Part shown: in pieces, positions 26,811-35,886 of the stretch
Layout of the letters: each line of letters starts with the position of its first letter
Position numbering within the stretch: position 1 is the stretch's first letter
NCBI GenBank assembly: GCA_009840945.1
Contig: VXMU01000091.1
Span: 1 to 57,474 of the forward strand
Direction: 5' to 3'
Origin: Chloroflexota bacterium
GTDB taxonomy: Bacteria; Chloroflexota; Dehalococcoidia; UBA2979
Length of the DNA stretch: 57,474 bases
Translations under genes and position numbers: made by a program
Notes under the pieces: model-generated
What the model saw: only the letters and a program-made list of their open reading frames with translations
Database searches by the model: none
What the model was told of the DNA's origin: nothing

Positions 26811-26816
26811 ATGATA
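26811..26816 (-). promoter_or_regulatory. Possible -10 element for leaderless purQ
   Basis: TATCAT (5 of 6) ends six bases before the purQ ATG. Transcription would begin at or next to the start codon. No convincing -35 is present at 17 bases. The purine-rich element expected for ribosome binding is missing, which fits leaderless translation. Confidence 0.4.
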
Positions 26817-26853
26817 CGCGACCGCCGCGTGGGCGGAACGCGGAGGCGCCCGT

Positions 26854-29049
26854 CTACCGCTCGGGCTGGGCGGGCTCCTCAGCCGTGCCGCCGGGCGCCG
26901 GCGGGTCGGGCATCCCGCCCGTCTCGCGCTCCTCGAGCTCGTGCTCGGTGGGCTCGGGGTACTGGACGCGCGGGTGGTAGACCGCGTTCAGGGTCTGGAC
27001 GAAGGAGTCGGCGACGATCCGCAGGTCGCGCAGCGAGATGTCGCACTCCGCGAACTGGTCCTCCTCGATCCGCTCGCGCTGGATGCCGGTCACGATCGCG
27101 GTGATGGCCTCGACGGTGCGGTCGGTGCTGGCGCGCACGGCCGCCTCGCTGGAGTCGGCGAGCATGATGATGGCCGCCTCCCGCGACTGCGGGCGCGGGC
27201 CCGGGTAGCGGAAGACCTCCGGGTCGACCGAGGGGTCCTCGGCGGCGGCGCGGCGGTAGAAGAACTGCACGCGGCGCGTGCCGTGGTGCTGCGGGATGAA
27301 CTGCGCCACCGCCGCCGGGAGGCCTTCGCGCCGCGCGAGCTCGAGCCCCGCCTGCACGTGCTGCTGGATCATGCGCGTGCTCTGCAGCGGGTCGAGGGTG
27401 GCGTGGGGGTCCTCGATGTCCGACTGGTTCTCGATGAAGAACTCAGGCGCCGTGAGCTTGCCGATGTCGTGGTAGTACGCCCCGACGCGCACGAGCAGCG
27501 GGTCGGCGCCGATGCGGTCGGCGGCGCGCTCGGCCATGTTGCTGACGAGCACCGAGTGCTGGAACGTGCCGGGTGCCTCGTCCTGCAGGCGGCGCAGCAG
27601 CGGGTGTCCGAACTGCGCCAACTCCATCAGCTCGACGCGCGTGATGATGCCGAACGGACGGCTCAGCAGCAGGAAGAACCCCACGCCGATCAGCGCCGAC
27701 GCCAGCCCGCTGACCGCGCCGCCCGCCACGATCCACGCGAGGTCGGCGATCTGCCGGTCCGCGTCGAGCAGCCAGATCGCGAGCAGCGAGGCGATCACCG
27801 CCCCGCCCGTCGCCAGCCCGGCGACGAGGTAGCGGTTCACGTGCAGCGCTCGCGAGGCGACGAAGACGCCGCCGAGGGAGCCGGAGGTGATCGCGAGCCA
27901 CAGCCGCGCCGTCTCCAGTTGCCCCCCGCCGATCGCGTCGGCGAACGGCAGCGCGATCGAGATGAACGCCGCAACGGTCGCGACGAGCAGCGTGAGCAGC
28001 ATCGCCACGCCGAGGTCGAGCAGGACGGCGGCGGCCATCGGGGCGGCGGCGACGGGGATCGCGTACGCCAGGAAGTGCCGCTCGATGTCCGGGAGCAGCA
28101 CCGGCAGCGCGAACTTGAGCGCGACCGCCGGGAGCACGAGCAGCAGCGCGAAGAGCGTCAGCCGCCGCACCCCGATCAGCGCAGCGGGCCGCACCACGTA
28201 GAGGTACGCGCCGCTGGCCGCACCGGCGATCAGCGCCACGATCACGGCCGCCGCGACCCCGCGCGGGTCGACGCCCGCCGTCTGCAACTCCGCCTCGCGC
28301 AGCACCTCGATGTCCGCGGCCGTGAGCTCCCGGCCCTCCTCGACCAGCACCTGGCCGCGCTCGCGCGTGACGCGGACGGGCGCGATGCGGCTGCGGGCCA
28401 CGTCGCGGGCGGCGGTGGTCTCCTCCGGGTCGACCACGACGTTCGCGACGATGAGCGGCGTCAGCAGCTCCGTCAGCGCCACGAGCTCGTCGGCGGTCAG
28501 CGACGCCGAGAGCCGCGAGCCCACGCTGCGACGCGACTCCTCGACCTGCTCGGCGGTGACCTCGGGGCCGCCGAGGACGGACTCCAGCACCGCCCGCGCC
28601 TCGTCGGCGAGTGCGCCGAACTCGGCGTCCGAGGCTGCGGCGAACGTCGCGATCGCGCGCTCGGAGAGTGCCCCGGCTGTGGCCGCGCGGATGCGTGACT
28701 CGCGCTCGGAATCACCGAGCGTGGCGAGGCGCGCCTCCTGGATCTGGATGAGCTGCTGGTCCAGCTCGCCAAGCTGGCGGCGGAAGATGGAGAGGTCGAA
28801 GACCAGCTTCGCGGGCACTGCGGCGGCGGCTGCCTCGCGCGCCTCCTCGGTCAGCACCTCGGACTCGTAGGAGATGGCGCGCGGCGCGGCGAGGGCGAAG
28901 GGCGAGGCGTCGCCCTCGCGCAGTTTCGTGCCGCCGGGGTACCACGGGAAGAGCAGCGCGGTGAGCGCCGCCGCGACGACGAGGCCGAGCACGACCGCCG
29001 TGAGGCGCGAGTACCAGGCGTTCGTCTCGTCGGGGCTACTCAGGGACAC
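26854..29049 (-). CDS. 7TM-HD protein, PgpH-type cyclic-dinucleotide phosphodiesterase
   Basis: A 731-residue membrane protein: one N-terminal helix (about residues 12-30), a large extracytoplasmic 7TMR-HDED domain, seven transmembrane helices (about 270-470) and a cytosolic HD domain. The HD motif is in VGAYYHDIGKLTAPEFF, with HSVL before it and QHHGTRRV and MLADSSEAAVRA after. The family hydrolyses c-di-AMP. GTG start. Neighbours: a YqeY-like gene upstream, purQ downstream. Confidence 0.88.
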   Translation of the reverse strand: MSLSSPDETNAWYSRLTAVVLGLVVAAALTALLFPWYPGGTKLREGDASPFALAAPRAISYESEVLTEEAREAAAAAVPAKLVFDLSIFRRQLGELDQQLIQIQEARLATLGDSERESRIRAATAGALSERAIATFAAASDAEFGALADEARAVLESVLGGPEVTAEQVEESRRSVGSRLSASLTADELVALTELLTPLIVANVVVDPEETTAARDVARSRIAPVRVTRERGQVLVEEGRELTAADIEVLREAELQTAGVDPRGVAAAVIVALIAGAASGAYLYVVRPAALIGVRRLTLFALLLVLPAVALKFALPVLLPDIERHFLAYAIPVAAAPMAAAVLLDLGVAMLLTLLVATVAAFISIALPFADAIGGGQLETARLWLAITSGSLGGVFVASRALHVNRYLVAGLATGGAVIASLLAIWLLDADRQIADLAWIVAGGAVSGLASALIGVGFFLLLSRPFGIITRVELMELAQFGHPLLRRLQDEAPGTFQHSVLVSNMAERAADRIGADPLLVRVGAYYHDIGKLTAPEFFIENQSDIEDPHATLDPLQSTRMIQQHVQAGLELARREGLPAAVAQFIPQHHGTRRVQFFYRRAAAEDPSVDPEVFRYPGPRPQSREAAIIMLADSSEAAVRASTDRTVEAITAIVTGIQRERIEEDQFAECDISLRDLRIVADSFVQTLNAVYHPRVQYPEPTEHELEERETGGMPDPPAPGGTAEEPAQPER

Positions 29050-29074
29050 GGGCGTCGATGTCGGAGGCGACCCG

Positions 29075-29527
29075 TCAACCGCTCGCCAGCCGCTCCCGGA
29101 CGAGCTCGTTCACGCGGCGGCCGTCCGCGCGTCCACGTACCCGCCCCATGAGCGGGCCCATCACCGTGCCGAGGTCGCCGGGCCCGCTGGCGCCGACCTC
29201 TGCGACCACCTCATCGATGGCGGCGCGGATCTCCTCCTCGCTGAGTTCGTCCGGGAGGTACGCGCTGATGATGTCGAGTTCCGCCTGCTCGCGCGTTGCG
29301 AGGTCGTCGCGGCCGCCCTTCTGGTACTCCTCGATGGAGTCGCGGCGCTGCCGCGCCTCGCGCTGGAGCGCGACCACGGCCTCCTGATCGTCGAGGTCGT
29401 GGCCGGCGGCGATGCGGGCGTTGTCGAGCGCGGCGATGAGCAGGCGCAGCGTGTCGCGGCGGCCCGTGTCGCGGGCGCGCATCGCTGCGGTCATGTCGGC
29501 GCGGATGGTCTCCGCGATCGAGGGCAT
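29075..29527 (-). CDS. GatB/YqeY domain protein
   Basis: A 150-residue protein of the YqeY family, with KxAMRARDTGRRDTLRLL-like N-terminus and ISAYLPDELSEEEIRAAIDE followed by DLGTVMGPLMGRVRGRADG. The domain resembles the tRNA-binding tail of GatB, but the biochemical role is not established. Next to rpsU, a frequent bacterial arrangement. Confidence 0.9.
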   Translation of the reverse strand: MPSIAETIRADMTAAMRARDTGRRDTLRLLIAALDNARIAAGHDLDDQEAVVALQREARQRRDSIEEYQKGGRDDLATREQAELDIISAYLPDELSEEEIRAAIDEVVAEVGASGPGDLGTVMGPLMGRVRGRADGRRVNELVRERLASG

Positions 29528-29634
29528 CTGTTCAGCGCCTGCCGTCCCTGGTCATGCGCGCACAATCCGCGCGCGGGAGCCGGGCCAACCAACCCGGGAG
29601 CGAGACCTCGGCGTGCCCGGCGCGGGCGCGCCGC

Positions 29635-29841
29635 CTAGCGTCGCTGCTTGGCCTGAGCGCGCATCGCCTTGCGCAGCTTGCGGAGGCGAGCGGCTTCCTT
29701 CTTCTTGCGGCGCACGGACGGCTTCTCGTAGTACTCCGCCCGCCGCGCCTCGGAGAGGATGCCGTCGGCCTGGACGCGCTTGTTGAAGCGCTTCAGCGCG
29801 GCCTCGAACGACTCGGTCTCTCCGACGAATACCTCGGTCAC
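29635..29841 (-). CDS. rpsU: 30S ribosomal protein S21
   Basis: S21 takes part in initiation on the 30S platform. The start is a GTG (29841) giving TEVFVGETESFEAALKRFNK, an unmistakable S21 N-terminus; the longer track ORF is not supported. 68 residues. The basic C-terminus SVRRKKKEAARLRKLRK is typical. Shine-Dalgarno is weak. Confidence 0.93.
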   Translation of the reverse strand: MTEVFVGETESFEAALKRFNKRVQADGILSEARRAEYYEKPSVRRKKKEAARLRKLRKAMRAQAKQRR

Positions 29842-29961
29842 CTGGTGTGTCGACCCTTCGCAACTCTCCCGCGGGAGCGCCCCGCGTTCCGTCCCGCGCC
29901 CGCGTACGGGCCCCGGAGACGAGCGCCTTGAATCGTAGGTGCGCCACGCCGGGGGCGTCAA

Positions 29962-31497
29962 TCACGAGGTCCCCGCGCCGCGCGCACCGCCCGCCCCGTA
30001 CAGCACCTCGCCGCCCACGACGGTCGCCACCACGCGGCACGCGGCAGGATCCGTCTCCAGCGGCCCCTCGACCACCACGAGGTCGGCGACGCGCCCCGGC
30101 TCGAGCCGCCCTCGATCGTCGAGGCCGCACGCCGACGCCGCGCCCGACGTCCACGCCCCCAGCGCCTCCAGTGGGGCGATCGCCTGCGCGGGCGCGAGCG
30201 TCGGCGGGCGCGCCGAGGACGCCGCGGCGCTCGCCGCGAGCGGCCCGGAGCGGCTCACCGGCGCGTCCGAGGAGAACGCGAGCGGTACGCCGGCGTCGAG
30301 CACCTCGCGCCAGGGGTGGAGGCGTTCCCGCTCGCCGGGCGTCAGCAGCTGCTCGTAGCGCGGCGTGACCTCCGTCAGCAACCCCGGCTGCGCCACCACG
30401 GTGACGCCCGCCGCGGCGATCGCCTCGACGAGGTCGGGCGGCAACAGCGGCGCGTGCTCGATGCGGTGGCAGCGCGGGTCGCCCGCCGCGCGGAACGCGT
30501 CGAGCGCCGCGCGCACCGACTCGACGGTCGGCGCGTGCACGGCGACACGGCGACCCGCGGCTGCTGCGCGCCGCACGACGGCTGCGAGGTCCTCGACGCC
30601 GACGGCCTCGCCTTCGAGCACGCGCGGCTGCACCTTCACTTCGCCGCGCCACACGCGGCCCTCGGCCGCCTGCTCCGGCAGTTCGCCGAGGTGGTCCGCG
30701 CCCTCCATCACCACGAGCCGCTGCGGCAGTGTCCCGTCGGCGGCGAGGCCCGCCAGCGTCTCCCACTCATCACGGCCGTTGCGCGGCCCGGCGTCGACGA
30801 GCGTCGTGACGCCCTCGGCGAGCCTCGCCCGCGCCCAGACCTCGACGGCCGTCGCGACGGCCGCGGGGTCGGGCGGCGGCATCGCCGCCTCGACGCGGTC
30901 CGCCATGTCCAGCAGCAGCCCGTCGAGCCGCCCGTCGTCGAGCGAGCGGCCGAAGGCCGCGCCGGGCGGCTCGGGGACCGACTCGTCGATGCCGGCGAGG
31001 GCGAGCGCGCGCGAGTTCAGCACCTCGGCGTGGCCGGAGCGGTGCGTGAGCCGCACCGGGTGGTCGGGCGCGGCTGCGTCGAGCTCGACGCGCGTGGGGT
31101 GGCGGCGCTCGGCGAGCATCGTCTCTTCGTAGCCGTGAGCGCGCACCCACGTCCCTGGTGGTCGCTCCGCCGCGGCCCGCGCGATGACGTCGAGGAGCGC
31201 GGGGACGCTCGACACCGCGCGCGGCGAGCAGTCGACGCCCGCATCCGCCATCGCGGCGGCGAGGACGTGGAGGTGCGCGTCGATGAAGCCCGGCAGCACG
31301 TACGCCTCGGGCGCTTCGATGCGGCGATGGCCCGCGGGCAGCGCCCCAGCGCACTCCTCGGGCGTCGCGACGGCGACGATGCGGCCCCCGATGCAGGCGA
31401 GGGCGTCGTGGGTGTGGCGCAGCGAGGCGCCGTCGGGCGTCAGCACCCGGGCCTCGACGAGGAGCGGCTCGGGCGTGGGTGCCGGGCGCGAGGTCAT
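29962..31497 (-). CDS. Amidohydrolase, YtcJ type
   Basis: A 511-residue metal-dependent hydrolase. PGFIDAHLHV carries the metal histidine pair, HRIEHAPLL and AFSSDAP the later ligands; the beta-sandwich closes with GRLEPGRVADLVVV. YtcJ-like enzymes act on cyclic amides or N-acyl compounds, but the substrate is unknown. ATG start; 464 bases downstream of the respiratory operon end, in the same direction. Confidence 0.85.
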   Translation of the reverse strand: MTSRPAPTPEPLLVEARVLTPDGASLRHTHDALACIGGRIVAVATPEECAGALPAGHRRIEAPEAYVLPGFIDAHLHVLAAAMADAGVDCSPRAVSSVPALLDVIARAAAERPPGTWVRAHGYEETMLAERRHPTRVELDAAAPDHPVRLTHRSGHAEVLNSRALALAGIDESVPEPPGAAFGRSLDDGRLDGLLLDMADRVEAAMPPPDPAAVATAVEVWARARLAEGVTTLVDAGPRNGRDEWETLAGLAADGTLPQRLVVMEGADHLGELPEQAAEGRVWRGEVKVQPRVLEGEAVGVEDLAAVVRRAAAAGRRVAVHAPTVESVRAALDAFRAAGDPRCHRIEHAPLLPPDLVEAIAAAGVTVVAQPGLLTEVTPRYEQLLTPGERERLHPWREVLDAGVPLAFSSDAPVSRSGPLAASAAASSARPPTLAPAQAIAPLEALGAWTSGAASACGLDDRGRLEPGRVADLVVVEGPLETDPAACRVVATVVGGEVLYGAGGARGAGTS

Positions 31498-31591
31498 GGG
31501 TCAGGCGGGCGCGCGGTGCGGCGCGCGGCGGACACGAAACAAGCGCGCGACGGTGAGGCCGCGCGCTCGCGTGGATCTGCCGGAGGCAGGA

Positions 31592-31735
31592 CTAGTCGGC
31601 GGAGGGCAGCACCTTCGGCTGCAGCTCTTCCATGCCGCGGCCGTCGATGTTCAGGTTGCACTCGCCCGGCTTGATGCAGAGCACCTCGACCTCGGAGTTG
31701 TCGTCGCGGTATCGCTTGCCCAGTGCTACGGCCAT
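31592..31735 (-). CDS. Degenerate desulforedoxin-like small protein
   Basis: A 47-residue protein from ATG 31735. It starts AVALGKRYR, like the neighbouring gene, but where that one has CNACG this has DDNSE; only CIKPGEC provides cysteines. The tail KVLPSAD resembles tails of desulforedoxin-like small proteins. It therefore seems to be a paralogue that lost its iron or zinc ligands. Role unknown. Confidence 0.65.
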   Translation of the reverse strand: MAVALGKRYRDDNSEVEVLCIKPGECNLNIDGRGMEELQPKVLPSAD

Positions 31736-31746
31736 CGTGCGCCCCC

Positions 31747-31863
31747 TTAAATCTGCTCGAGCTCGTCGTCGCCGCACCTGAGCGCGCCGTCGCCACCGCG
31801 GGTCACGATGAACTCGGCGCCACAGGCGTTGCAGCGGTAGCGCTTGCCGGTTTCAACTGCCAT
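31747..31863 (-). CDS. 38-residue desulforedoxin-like protein
   Basis: Not in the ORF track. Translation from ATG 31863 gives a 38-residue protein starting AVETGKRYRCNACG, with a further Cys in LRCGDD. The CxxCG plus later Cys-Gly pattern recalls the N-terminal desulforedoxin domain, which binds a single iron. Three rather than four cysteines are present. GGAGGGGGATCC lies upstream. It is 11 bases ahead of its diverged paralogue and follows the respiratory operon. Confidence 0.7.
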   Translation of the reverse strand: MAVETGKRYRCNACGAEFIVTRGGDGALRCGDDELEQI

Positions 31864-31961
31864 CTGGATCCCCCTCCGCCGGCGCCGCTACCGCGGTCGC
31901 CTCCATGTTGCTTCGTTCGAGGGCGCCACGGGCGCGCCTCGTCGCGTGTGTGTCCGGGTTG

Positions 31962-33032
31962 CTACTCCACCGTGACCGAGATCGCCATGCCGAGCTGGTA
32001 GTGCGCGGGCACGTTGCAGAACAGCAGGTACTGGCCCGGCGTCAGGTCGACCGTCGTCACCTGCGTCCCGCCCCCAGGGAACTCGAGGATCGTCGCGAGG
32101 ATATCGAGGCCGCCCTCGTTGGCCTTGCCGCCCTCGATGGGCAGTCCGTCGGCAGCCACGTCGCTGCGGATGACCTTGAACTCGTGGGCGACCGCGCCGG
32201 CGTTCTCGACCTGGAAGGCGATCTTGCCGGACGGGATCGGGTCGTCGACGATCATGTCCCACTCGGTCATCTGGACAGTCACCGTCGCGTCGGCGTCGCT
32301 GATGTCGACCGGCGGAGGCGTCGGCGTGGCCGGAGTCACGACCGTGACGGTCTCCTCGCCCGGCGCCGCGAACGGGTCGCGCGCGCGGAACTGCGCCTTG
32401 GTCTCCGGCGCCCAGTTGCCGCAGGACTCGGTGTTGACGGTCAGCGCCGTCGGGTCGATCACGACGGTCACCTCGCGGCTGCGCTCCGTGATCTCCTCGA
32501 TGGTCGGGTGGCGGCCGAGCTCTTCCTCGAGCACCAGGGCGAACTGCTCCTCGTCGGCGTGGTGGCCTTCCTCGATCACGAGGTCCCAGAAGTCCTGCTT
32601 GCCGGTCGGGTCGTTGGTGAGCAGCGTGACGAGGTGGTTGATCTGCGTATCGGAGAGCGGGCCGCCGAAGCGCTGCGACCACGTGGCCATGTAGGTGCCG
32701 GGGCGGCCGCACTCGATGGTCTCGCGCAGGTACTTGCGGATCGCCTCGGCCTCGCCCTCGGGGGTGGCGGCCACGCCGGCGGCGTTGCCTTCCTCGTAGA
32801 TCCAGAACGCCTTGTTGTTGATCGCCGCGCCGATGCCGCCGGTGCCCTCGAGGTCGTGGCAGGTGCGGCAGTTCTGGACGAACAGCCGCGCCCCGCGCTC
32901 GGCGTTGCGGTGCGTGATCTCCTCGGTCTCGACGACCTGTCGGTTGGACTCGTTGAAGAGGTAACCGACGATGGTGACGAAGCTGACGAACAGCAGCCCG
33001 ATCATCACGTTGACCTGCTTGCTGGTGTTCAT
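31962..33032 (-). CDS. Cytochrome c-cupredoxin fusion protein
   Basis: A 356-residue membrane-anchored electron carrier. An N-terminal helix (about 8-26) is followed by a class I cytochrome c with CRTCH at 55-59. After a Thr/Pro linker the C-terminal domain is a cupredoxin, with VAHEFKV supplying one copper histidine and CNVPAHYQLGM the Cys, His and Met. It ends the operon of cytochrome b, subunit IV and Rieske protein, so it probably takes electrons from the Rieske centre. Good GGAGGTGAG before ATG. Confidence 0.92.
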   Translation of the reverse strand: MNTSKQVNVMIGLLFVSFVTIVGYLFNESNRQVVETEEITHRNAERGARLFVQNCRTCHDLEGTGGIGAAINNKAFWIYEEGNAAGVAATPEGEAEAIRKYLRETIECGRPGTYMATWSQRFGGPLSDTQINHLVTLLTNDPTGKQDFWDLVIEEGHHADEEQFALVLEEELGRHPTIEEITERSREVTVVIDPTALTVNTESCGNWAPETKAQFRARDPFAAPGEETVTVVTPATPTPPPVDISDADATVTVQMTEWDMIVDDPIPSGKIAFQVENAGAVAHEFKVIRSDVAADGLPIEGGKANEGGLDILATILEFPGGGTQVTTVDLTPGQYLLFCNVPAHYQLGMAISVTVE

Positions 33033-33070
33033 CTCACCTCCGGCTCAGCAATGTCCTGAGTCGTGCCGGC

Positions 33071-33736
33071 CTACGTCGGCAGTGACGGGTGGTCGACTGC
33101 TCGTTGCGGGTTGTCCGGGCTGCCCGGCAGACGGTCGCCCGTCTGCACCGTGAGGTTGCCGCTGTCGTCGATGTCGACCTTCATGGTGGTCATCGAGCGC
33201 GGCGCGGGGCCGAACACGCGAATGCCGGACTTCGTGTAGGTGGACCCGTGGCACGGGCAGCGGAACCAGCCCTGGTCGCCCTCGTACGTGAAGCCGGAGC
33301 GCCACGGGACGGTGCAGCCGAGGTGCGGGCAGCGGTGCCACAGCGCGAGCATGCCCGCGCCGCCGCCGCTGCCCCCGGCCCGCGTCTCGTTGGGGTCGAG
33401 GTTCATGAGCCAGAACTGGCCGATGATGTTGTGCTGCGGGTCACCGCCGCGCGGGTACTCGGTGGCGTTGCCGGCCGGGACGGGGCCGCCGAAGCCCTTG
33501 ATGCCGCGGGGATAGAGGAAGTCCAGCGTGGCCGCGACGGTGCCGAGCAGCGTCAGGCCCAGGCCGGACCAGAACGAGAGCCGGATGAAGTTCCGGCGCG
33601 TCATCTCGTCGCGCGTGGGGCGGCTCACCTGCGCGCCGGGGACGGCCTGTCCCTCGGCGGCCTGGATGCGGCGCGCCGCGATCGCCTCTCGCCAGGCGTC
33701 GGTGATCTGCTCTGGGGTCTCTGTCTCGGTCGTCAC
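33071..33736 (-). CDS. Rieske iron-sulfur protein
   Basis: The high-potential 2Fe-2S subunit of a bc/b6f-type complex. The cluster motifs are CPHLGC and CPCHGS. The N-terminus has a twin-arginine-like TRRNFIRLS, followed by one helix (about 52-75), which anchors it. GTG start after GAGGAG; 221 residues. An insert with GGSGGGAG precedes the first motif. Confidence 0.95.
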   Translation of the reverse strand: MTTETETPEQITDAWREAIAARRIQAAEGQAVPGAQVSRPTRDEMTRRNFIRLSFWSGLGLTLLGTVAATLDFLYPRGIKGFGGPVPAGNATEYPRGGDPQHNIIGQFWLMNLDPNETRAGGSGGGAGMLALWHRCPHLGCTVPWRSGFTYEGDQGWFRCPCHGSTYTKSGIRVFGPAPRSMTTMKVDIDDSGNLTVQTGDRLPGSPDNPQRAVDHPSLPT

Positions 33737-33791
33737 TCGGACGCTCCTCGCGCGCGGTGAGGCTTGCGCCGCACCGCGATCGCCTGGCTCC

Positions 33792-34727
33792 CTAGGATTC
33801 CGCCGGGTAGACGTCCCACGGCCAGAGCAGCTCCAGCCCGGCGCCTCGGAAGTACGTGCCTGCCACCGTCAGCACCAGCCACGATGCGAACCAGCCCGAG
33901 ATGAGCAGGATCATGTGATCCCGCCGCGTCCTCGCGAGCCCGGTGCGCCACGCCACCAGTGAGAGCAGGATCGGCAGCCCGACCATGATGCCGATCGGGA
34001 TCGCCTGCTCCACGATCCACGCCGGGACATTCCACTGGATGCTGCCCCGCGGCAGGCCCAGCAGGTCGGTGCGGATGAAGGTCTCACCGATCGGTACGCC
34101 GGTGAGGTCGTTGTGCCAGTTGATGTCGGTCTGGAGGGCGCGCACGCTCTTCAGCCAGTTCAGCGTCTCCGGCCACGTCCGCACGTTCTCCTCCGCCATG
34201 AACGGCGGCCACACGCGGAACGCCTCGCTGCCCACGGAGAAGCGCTCGTAGAGCACGATGTGCTTGCTGGAGTCGTAGATGATGAGCAGCCACGTCCCGA
34301 CGAAGCCCACGGTCATCCCGACGATGAGGTTCGGCCAGGCGCGCGGCGTCGCGAGCCAGCGGCCCTGCTCCTCGTTCGAGGTGTCGAAGTAGGGCACGGC
34401 GGCCAGTAGCACCAGGAAGATCGTCGGCACGATCACGCCGGCGAGCGCCGGGTGCATGTGGATCAGCAGCTCCTGCAGGTTGAGGAAGTACCAGGGCGCC
34501 TTGGACGGGTTCGGCGTGTTCGCCGGGTTGGCGCGGTCCTGCAGCGGCGCGTTGATGAGGATCGCCAGCGCGACGAACGTGATCGTGAAGATCAGCGCCG
34601 CGATGAACTCGACGAAGACCAGGTCCGGCCAGACGAGCAACTCTTCCTCGCGCTGCCGGCGAGGGCGCACGCTCGGCATCGCGCCGCGTTGACGCGATGA
34701 GGCGGGGGCTGGTGCGTCGGCTACCAT
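33792..34727 (-). CDS. Cytochrome b, C-terminal part (subunit IV-like)
   Basis: The PetD-like half of split cytochrome b, 311 residues. The quinol-site motif is present as KAPWYFLNLQELL. About three to four core helices with two more at the C-terminus. The soluble section around 170-230 is longer than in chloroplast PetD. Its start is 15 bases after the end of the b6-type gene. Confidence 0.92.
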   Translation of the reverse strand: MVADAPAPASSRQRGAMPSVRPRRQREEELLVWPDLVFVEFIAALIFTITFVALAILINAPLQDRANPANTPNPSKAPWYFLNLQELLIHMHPALAGVIVPTIFLVLLAAVPYFDTSNEEQGRWLATPRAWPNLIVGMTVGFVGTWLLIIYDSSKHIVLYERFSVGSEAFRVWPPFMAEENVRTWPETLNWLKSVRALQTDINWHNDLTGVPIGETFIRTDLLGLPRGSIQWNVPAWIVEQAIPIGIMVGLPILLSLVAWRTGLARTRRDHMILLISGWFASWLVLTVAGTYFRGAGLELLWPWDVYPAES

Positions 34728-34742
34728 CGTCGCAGTCCTCCC

Positions 34743-35498
34743 CTACAGCGGCCGTGCGAGCCCGCCGTCACGGCGGATCCGCCAGAAGTGCACGGACATG
34801 AAGATCGCGGCCGCCAGCGGCAACCCGATCACGTGCAGGGTGTAGAAGCGGATGAGGGCGTTCTGGCCGACCTCGAACCCGCCGATCATGACGAACTGGT
34901 TGACCTCGCCGAGGATCGGGTCGGACCCAATCATGTTGGTGCCGACGGTGATAGCCCAGAAGGCGAGCTCATCCCACGGCAGCAGGTAGCCGGTGAACGA
35001 GAGCAGCAGGGTCAGCACGAGCAGGATCACGCCGACGACCCAGTTGAACTCCCGAGGCGGCTTGTACGCGCCGGTGTAGAAGACCCGCATCATGTGCAGC
35101 ATCACGGTGATGACCATGCCGTGCGCCATCCATCGATGCGTGTTGCGCAGCATCATCCCGAAGCGCACGTCCGTCTGTAGCGCCTGCATGTCCGCATACG
35201 CCCGCTCCACGGAGGGTACGTAGTAGAACATCAGCAGCACGCCGGTGACGGTCAGCCCCAGGAACAGGAAGAACGACAACCCGCCGAGGCAGTAGGTGTG
35301 GGTGATCTTGACGTGCGTGCGGTGCACGCGCGTGGGGTGCAGGTGCAGGAAGACGTTGGTCGCCACCGCGAGCATCTGGTTGCGCGGGGTGTTGGGGTAA
35401 CCGATGCGGAAGATGGACTTCCAGACCCGGTTGTTGACGAGGAACTCGTAGGCGCGATCGACGATCGCCTGTCCCTGGGGACGTTCGGTGGTCGCCAT
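34743..35498 (-). CDS. Cytochrome b, N-terminal part (b6-like)
   Basis: The diheme cytochrome b half, 251 residues with four helices. Heme histidines appear as [15 protein letters not shown] and [16 protein letters not shown], each pair about 14 residues apart. It carries [17 protein letters not shown] near the quinone site. ATG after GGGAGAGGG. Preceded by the 35-residue membrane protein in the same operon. Confidence 0.95.
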   Translation of the reverse strand: MATTERPQGQAIVDRAYEFLVNNRVWKSIFRIGYPNTPRNQMLAVATNVFLHLHPTRVHRTHVKITHTYCLGGLSFFLFLGLTVTGVLLMFYYVPSVERAYADMQALQTDVRFGMMLRNTHRWMAHGMVITVMLHMMRVFYTGAYKPPREFNWVVGVILLVLTLLLSFTGYLLPWDELAFWAITVGTNMIGSDPILGEVNQFVMIGGFEVGQNALIRFYTLHVIGLPLAAAIFMSVHFWRIRRDGGLARPL

Positions 35499-35578
35499 CG
35501 CGGCCCTCTCCCTGGTTCCCCGATGCCGCGATCAGGCGCGCGGCAAGACGCCTTCAGGTTGCGAGCGCTGGTGGAGCG

Positions 35579-35686
35579 CTACGCCTCCCACCACTTCCCA
35601 AGCACGACGATTGCGGCAAGCGCCGCAGCCATGAGGAAGAAGATGATGGTCAGCTCCATCGCCTCGCCGACTTCACCGAAGATCAT
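35579..35686 (-). CDS. 35-residue single-helix membrane protein at head of bc operon
   Basis: Too short for the ORF track. Starting at ATG 35686 behind GAGGTGG, it encodes 35 residues: a short acidic N-terminus, one hydrophobic helix (about residues 12-29) and a GKWWEA end. It lies between a good promoter (35772-35801) and the cytochrome b gene. Size and topology recall the small PetG/L/N subunits of the b6f complex, without proof of homology. I infer a small subunit or assembly factor. Confidence 0.65.
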   Translation of the reverse strand: MIFGEVGEAMELTIIFFLMAAALAAIVVLGKWWEA

Positions 35687-35771
35687 GACCCACCTCGATG
35701 TTCGCCTGGCGCCCGGGCCGTCCGAGCGTGACCATCAGCCGGGACGCACGGGTGGCGTCCAGACCGCGGCG

Positions 35772-35801
35772 ATCCTAGCGACGGCCCGGAGCTAAGGTCA
35801 A
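35772..35801 (-). promoter_or_regulatory. Predicted promoter of the bc-complex operon
   Basis: On the minus strand TTGACC, 18 bases, TAGGAT. Start point near 35765, about 79 bases before the small membrane protein gene. It is one of the better matches in the window. Confidence 0.6.
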
Positions 35802-35886
35802 GGAAACGCGGGGCGTTGTCCAGTCCCCACCGGCCGCCTCGCCCCACCGCCCGGCGCGACGCTACCACAAACGCGCGTAACGCCTC

